In this document: piece by piece, positions 7,406 to 10,435 of the stretch
How the letters are laid out: each line of letters opens with the position of its first letter
Position numbering within the stretch: position 1 is the first letter of the stretch
From: Clostridiales bacterium
GTDB lineage: Bacteria > Bacillota > Clostridia > Lachnospirales > Lachnospiraceae
Direction of reading: 5' to 3'
Assembly: GCA_021203285.1 (NCBI GenBank)
Contig: JAJQBM010000116.1
Span: 1-10,435, forward strand
Length of the DNA: 10,435 bases
The notes under the pieces: model-generated
The model's input: only the letters and a program-made list of their open reading frames with translations
Databases searched by the model: none
Told to the model about the DNA's origin: nothing
Position numbers and translations under genes: made by a program

Positions 7406-8714
7406 CGGATCCTCCTTCATCCTGCCTCAATATATAAAGTCCCTGAATGATCGCAAACATGATGATCGTACACAGGATCGAACTGCCTCCGTAGCTGACC
7501 AGCGGCAGCGTAAGCCCGGTAGACGGGATACATTTGATGACGCCGCCGATATTTAAAAAGACCTGGATGCCGTAGACACTCCCCACCCCCAGCGCAATCA
7601 GCCGGTAGAACGGATCTTTCAACTGCATGGCAATGTTTAAAAACATCAAAAAGCAGCTCAGGCACACCAGTATGATACAGATTCCGAAAATCTCTCCCAT
7701 CTCCTCCACGATCGCGGAGAAAACAAAGTCGGAGGAAGCCACCGGGATTTTTTCCGGCAGTCCCTGATACAGTCCCATGCCAAACCACCCGCCGGTGCCG
7801 ATGGCAAACAGAGACTGCGCCACCTGCCACCCGCTCCCATCGATATTCGCGAAGGGATCCAGCCATGCGCTGGCCCGAACACGGACATGGGAAAACAGCT
7901 TCGCCGCGGCCACCGCAGCCAGGCAACCGACCCCCATACCTCCGAAAAAGTACAGCGGTTTGCGCGTCGCCGCGTAGAGCATAATGACATAGGTAATGAA
8001 AAAAATCAGCGCAGCGCCCAGATCCGTGGAAAGTACCAGAATCAGCACATGGACGGCTGCCGCCGCCGTGGTAATGCAGACCTGTTTAAAATCCGTGGAT
8101 TCGTACAGCATACATGCCACAAAAAACACAAAAATAATTTTTACAAACTCCGACGGTTGGAACGTGATGCCCGCAATCGTAAAGGACAGGTATGCGCCGC
8201 CCGACATCTGTCCGAGGACGAGGACGACGCCCAGCGCGAGAATCCCGATCGCGCAGTAGGCCCATGTAAACTTGCGCAGAAATTTCAGCTTCCGGACAAG
8301 CTGCGGGATGAAAACCGTCACCACAGAGGCAAGCACTGCGATCTCAAACTGCTTGATGGCACTGTCAACATCCAGACGGGTCAGAATAATAAAGCCGATC
8401 ATCATCAGCATACACATGTGATTGACCACCAGCCGCGCCGCCCGCCGGTAGATCACGCGGTAGATCAGAAAGAGAAAGAGGAAAAACGCCACCTGCGCGC
8501 CGTAAAAAATCAGAATTTTTATCTGTTCCTGCACGGCAAAGATCACGACAAACGCATCCAGATGAATCAGAAACATACAGGTCGTCTGGCTGCGGTACAT
8601 CCTGTTCTGACGTTCCTCGTTTTTCACGCTGAGAACGGCAAAGCTATAGTATGTGCAGATCATAAACAGAAAGATCATCACGTATTTTGATAATTCTGTG
8701 ATCAGATGTAACAT
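7233..8714 (-). CDS. SEDS-family peptidoglycan glycosyltransferase (FtsW/RodA/SpoVE)
   Basis: 493-residue polytopic membrane protein with about twelve hydrophobic segments. SEDS proteins polymerise lipid II into glycan strands together with a class B PBP, here encoded immediately downstream. Family signatures: FQPSEFVKI (185-193), LSTDLGAAL (228-236), WLDPF (284-288), GWQVAQSLFAIGTGGWFG (295-312), SSDFVFSAIVEEMG (327-340, containing the Asp at the position I believe is catalytic) and PSTGLTLPLVSYGGSS (397-412). About 90 residues with extra hydrophobic segments precede the core, as I recall for clostridial members. Start: ATG at 8714-8712, 6 bases after GGAGGA (8721-8726); the open frame runs further upstream but without a better site. 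It follows the U32 gene by 55 bases, probably in one operon. The tail after residue 430 is polar and basic, and residues 437-493 overlap the PBP gene; this extension is odd. FtsW versus RodA cannot be settled here. Confidence 0.95.
   Translation of the reverse strand: MLHLITELSKYVMIFLFMICTYYSFAVLSVKNEERQNRMYRSQTTCMFLIHLDAFVVIFAVQEQIKILIFYGAQVAFFLFLFLIYRVIYRRAARLVVNHMCMLMMIGFIILTRLDVDSAIKQFEIAVLASVVTVFIPQLVRKLKFLRKFTWAYCAIGILALGVVLVLGQMSGGAYLSFTIAGITFQPSEFVKIIFVFFVACMLYESTDFKQVCITTAAAAVHVLILVLSTDLGAALIFFITYVIMLYAATRKPLYFFGGMGVGCLAAVAAAKLFSHVRVRASAWLDPFANIDGSGWQVAQSLFAIGTGGWFGMGLYQGLPEKIPVASSDFVFSAIVEEMGEIFGICIILVCLSCFLMFLNIAMQLKDPFYRLIALGVGSVYGIQVFLNIGGVIKCIPSTGLTLPLVSYGGSSILCTIIMFAIIQGLYILRQDEGGSDGQNAKKLEQRRSRVSGSGRQSERKKEENPSGKEKSGKEKIGKQTGFDRAGEIEEIW
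7411..7417 (-). promoter_or_regulatory. Ribosome binding site of the PBP gene, inside the SEDS gene
   Basis: AAGGAGG on the minus strand, 5 bases before the ATG at 7405. It lies within the coding sequence of the SEDS gene and decides the PBP start in favour of MGRTQK over the ATG at 7420, which overlaps this site. Ribosomes translating the SEDS tail must pass over it, which would couple the two genes. Confidence 0.8.
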
Positions 8715-8769
8715 ACACTCTCCTCCCCGGCTGCTCCCCGCGGTGCGCCAAACTCTTTTAATATAGTGA

Positions 8770-9498
8770 TCACTCCACGCCTCTCCGGAAATGTCCGCCC
8801 GTGAAGCGATCCGCCTGCGGCATCTCCAAGGTCTCTCCAAGCAAAAAGCTTCGGCGATAGGTCTGCAGAATCCGGCGCACCTCCTCCGGCTCCTCAGAGA
8901 CAAAAGCGATCATGTATGAACAGAACCCCAGCAACTCAAACCGTTTCGACAGATTGAAAAGCAAAACCGTCAGGCTGTTGTAAATCAGATTATAGCAATC
9001 CCCGCAATTTCTCTTCACGGGGAAACGGTTCCCGAAGCGGTCCGTCAGATCGCATTCCGTACCCGGGCAGCCGTAATTTTTGTACACGCACTGCACAGAA
9101 ACCATCACCGGCTCGCGCCCGTAGAGGCAGAACTCGGTCCGGCCGTTCGGCATATGCGTCAGTTCTTTTTCATTCAACTCCGGGGATGCGGTGCATCGCC
9201 CGAAGCCCAGCCGCGAAAACGCACGGTACGCCGTCCCGGAAAACACATACAGGCTGCGGTCCAGACAAATCCGCCCCGCCGGAAGCCCCAACTCATCCAT
9301 GCAAAACCCCAGACTGTCATATCCCCGCGCCCAGACGGCGTCAAACCGGCGCAGAAGATCCTTCCACTCCTCCCGGCGATAGCGGGAAGCCGTGTTTTCA
9401 CGGAACACATGAGGAAGGCAGTAGGCCGCCGCCTTTCCGGACTCACGGATCCGGCGCAGCGCCTCACGGACACGCTCAATATACCGCTCCTCATCTCT
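8770..9498 (-). pseudogene. 3' part of the U32-family gene, downstream of a premature TAG
   Basis: 242 codons that continue in the same frame directly after the TAG at 9499-9501. The sequence reads RDEERYIERVREALRRIRES and then GKAAAYCLPHVFRENTA, which is typical of the middle/C-terminal domain of long U32 proteins (DUF3656-type, as in RlhA/YdcP). A Cys cluster follows (SVQC-x6-C-x4-C, then NCGDCYNLIYNS), which in this family is likely to bind iron or an iron-sulphur cluster. It ends with a TGA 55 bases before the SEDS gene. No good independent start is visible: the first in-frame GTG (9408) has no Shine-Dalgarno and would drop the first 30 residues of the conserved stretch. I therefore treat it as the detached end of one gene, expressed only by readthrough, unless the stop is a sequence error. 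Confidence 0.8.
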
Positions 9499-10435
9499 CT
9501 ACAAACAGGAAAAGCGAACACTTTTTTCCCGAATATGTCCGACCTCTCCGGCCTCGAACGCTCGCGTACAAAAATCCAGAGAAATCATATTTACAAACGG
9601 ATCCCGCAGCGTCTCCTCGAGCTGCTCCCGCGTGGAAACCATAACATTGAGCTCCGTTTTCTCATTCTTCGCGGAATTCTTCTGTCCGGTCCACTCCGAA
9701 TCCGAATCGTCCTCAAAAAAATCCGGAGCGCTCCTCTGACGGGAGTATAACATAGATTGCTCTAATTGGCAAAACGTATCCCGCCGTAGCTCGTTCAGTC
9801 TCCCGACCGGCACAAAACAGTCCGGATCCATCACAATCTCCAGATCTTCAATGCGAAAGGGCGTGTCGCCGGTCTTTGAGAGACGGCCTTTTATATCCTC
9901 CTCTGAAAGCGGGCGATTCTGGGCCGCATCCGCAACTGCTCCGGAAACGCTTGCCGTTCCGCGCAGGGATTCATCGGGGGATACAGCCGACAGGTTCAGC
10001 CGAATCGGCTCTCCGATCCGCAGGGTTACCTGCCCTCTTACCGGGATTTTGTCCAGCAACGTTGCCCGATATACATCCGACGCATTCCCGCTCACATGGG
10101 AGGAGTCCGTCCGTGTCATCATCTCCCGGCCATTCCTCATCTCATAATATCCCTGTGTGAAGCCGCCGCGGTTCCCCAGTGATAAGAGCGTCTGCATATC
10201 CTCCTCTTCCACGGCAAACCGCTCTGGCGCGGACTCGTAAAGATCCAGATATTTCCGGTAAATCTGCGTTACACCGGCCGCATATTCCAGCGATTTCATC
10301 CGCCCCTCGATCTTAAAAGAGCAGACACCCGCCTCAATCAACTTCGGAATCATCCTGACTGCGCACAGGTCCTTCGGGCTCAGGGGATATTTCTCTTTTT
10401 TCAGCATCACCTGCCCCGCCCCGTCCGTCACCTGA
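9499..10435 (-). CDS. U32-family peptidase-like protein (RlhA/YdcP type), 5' end off window, ends at an in-frame TAG
   Basis: 311 codons of a protein whose start lies beyond the right edge. YPLSPKDLC, IPKLIEAGVCSFKIEGRMKS, YRKYLD and GNRGGFTQGYYEMRNGREMM are strong U32 signatures, followed by an OB-like region (about 10080-9950 on the DNA) and NELRRDTFCQLE. The family was named for collagenase-like PrtC, but members with this long architecture include E. coli RlhA, which makes 5-hydroxycytidine in 23S rRNA, and TrhP, which hydroxylates tRNA uridine. An RNA-hydroxylation role is thus a family-based guess. The frame stops at TAG 9501-9499 (context TGT TTG TAG AGA) in the middle of the domain that normally continues, leaving the Cys cluster off the product. 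The gene is the first visible member of the leftward series U32, SEDS, PBP. Confidence 0.85.
   Translation of the reverse strand, partial: QVTDGAGQVMLKKEKYPLSPKDLCAVRMIPKLIEAGVCSFKIEGRMKSLEYAAGVTQIYRKYLDLYESAPERFAVEEEDMQTLLSLGNRGGFTQGYYEMRNGREMMTRTDSSHVSGNASDVYRATLLDKIPVRGQVTLRIGEPIRLNLSAVSPDESLRGTASVSGAVADAAQNRPLSEEDIKGRLSKTGDTPFRIEDLEIVMDPDCFVPVGRLNELRRDTFCQLEQSMLYSRQRSAPDFFEDDSDSEWTGQKNSAKNEKTELNVMVSTREQLEETLRDPFVNMISLDFCTRAFEAGEVGHIREKSVRFSCL

Noticed and set aside
7887..8690. 267-codon plus-strand frame opposite the SEDS gene
   Set aside because: Composition is rich in His, Arg, Asn and Lys, as expected from the complement of membrane-protein codons; no start signal.
8765..8774. Perfect 10-base palindrome AGTGATCACT over the U32 stop codon
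   Set aside because: Too short to distinguish from chance, and no promoter elements are associated with it.

Overview
The window looks like ordinary chromosomal DNA from a moderately GC-rich Bacillota, most likely a clostridial gut-type bacterium of the Lachnospiraceae. That placement rests on remembered family resemblance (the EF-G-like protein, the long N-terminus of the SEDS protein) plus strong GGAGG-type ribosome binding sites and sigma-A-like promoters; it is an inference, not a search result. I see no mobile element, CRISPR array, tRNA or rRNA, and no obviously new system.

Layout. (1) 1-2267, minus strand: leuS, leucyl-tRNA synthetase, cut by the left edge about 45-50 residues before its expected end. 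(2) 2268-2449: intergenic region holding the leuS promoter with a small inverted repeat and, at 2352-2394, the intrinsic terminator of the next gene. (3) 2450-4522, minus: a stand-alone EF-G-like translational GTPase of the paralogue type. (4) 4523-4735: divergent promoter region. (5) 4736-5833, plus: tyrA, prephenate dehydrogenase with a C-terminal ACT domain. (6) 5837-10435, minus: a probable peptidoglycan/cell-shape operon read leftwards: a U32-family gene (start outside the window, split by an in-frame TAG at 9499-9501), a SEDS glycosyltransferase (FtsW/RodA/SpoVE family, 7233-8714) and its class B penicillin-binding protein (5837-7405). tyrA and the PBP gene converge with only 3 bases between their stop codons.

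How the genes fit together. The SEDS polymerase and class B transpeptidase are the standard pair that polymerises and cross-links septal or lateral-wall peptidoglycan. The U32 gene upstream resembles the RlhA/YdcP type, whose E. coli member hydroxylates 23S rRNA, so its link to the wall genes is by position only. LeuRS and the EF-G-like GTPase act in translation and tyrA in tyrosine synthesis; each has its own promoter.

The two points most worth a second look are the premature TAG inside the U32 gene, with family-like sequence continuing in the same frame on both sides, and a 173-base same-strand overlap in which the C-terminal tail of the SEDS protein and the N-terminal tail of the PBP are encoded in different frames. 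Codon use in the overlap suggests that the SEDS tail is the secondary, overprinted frame.
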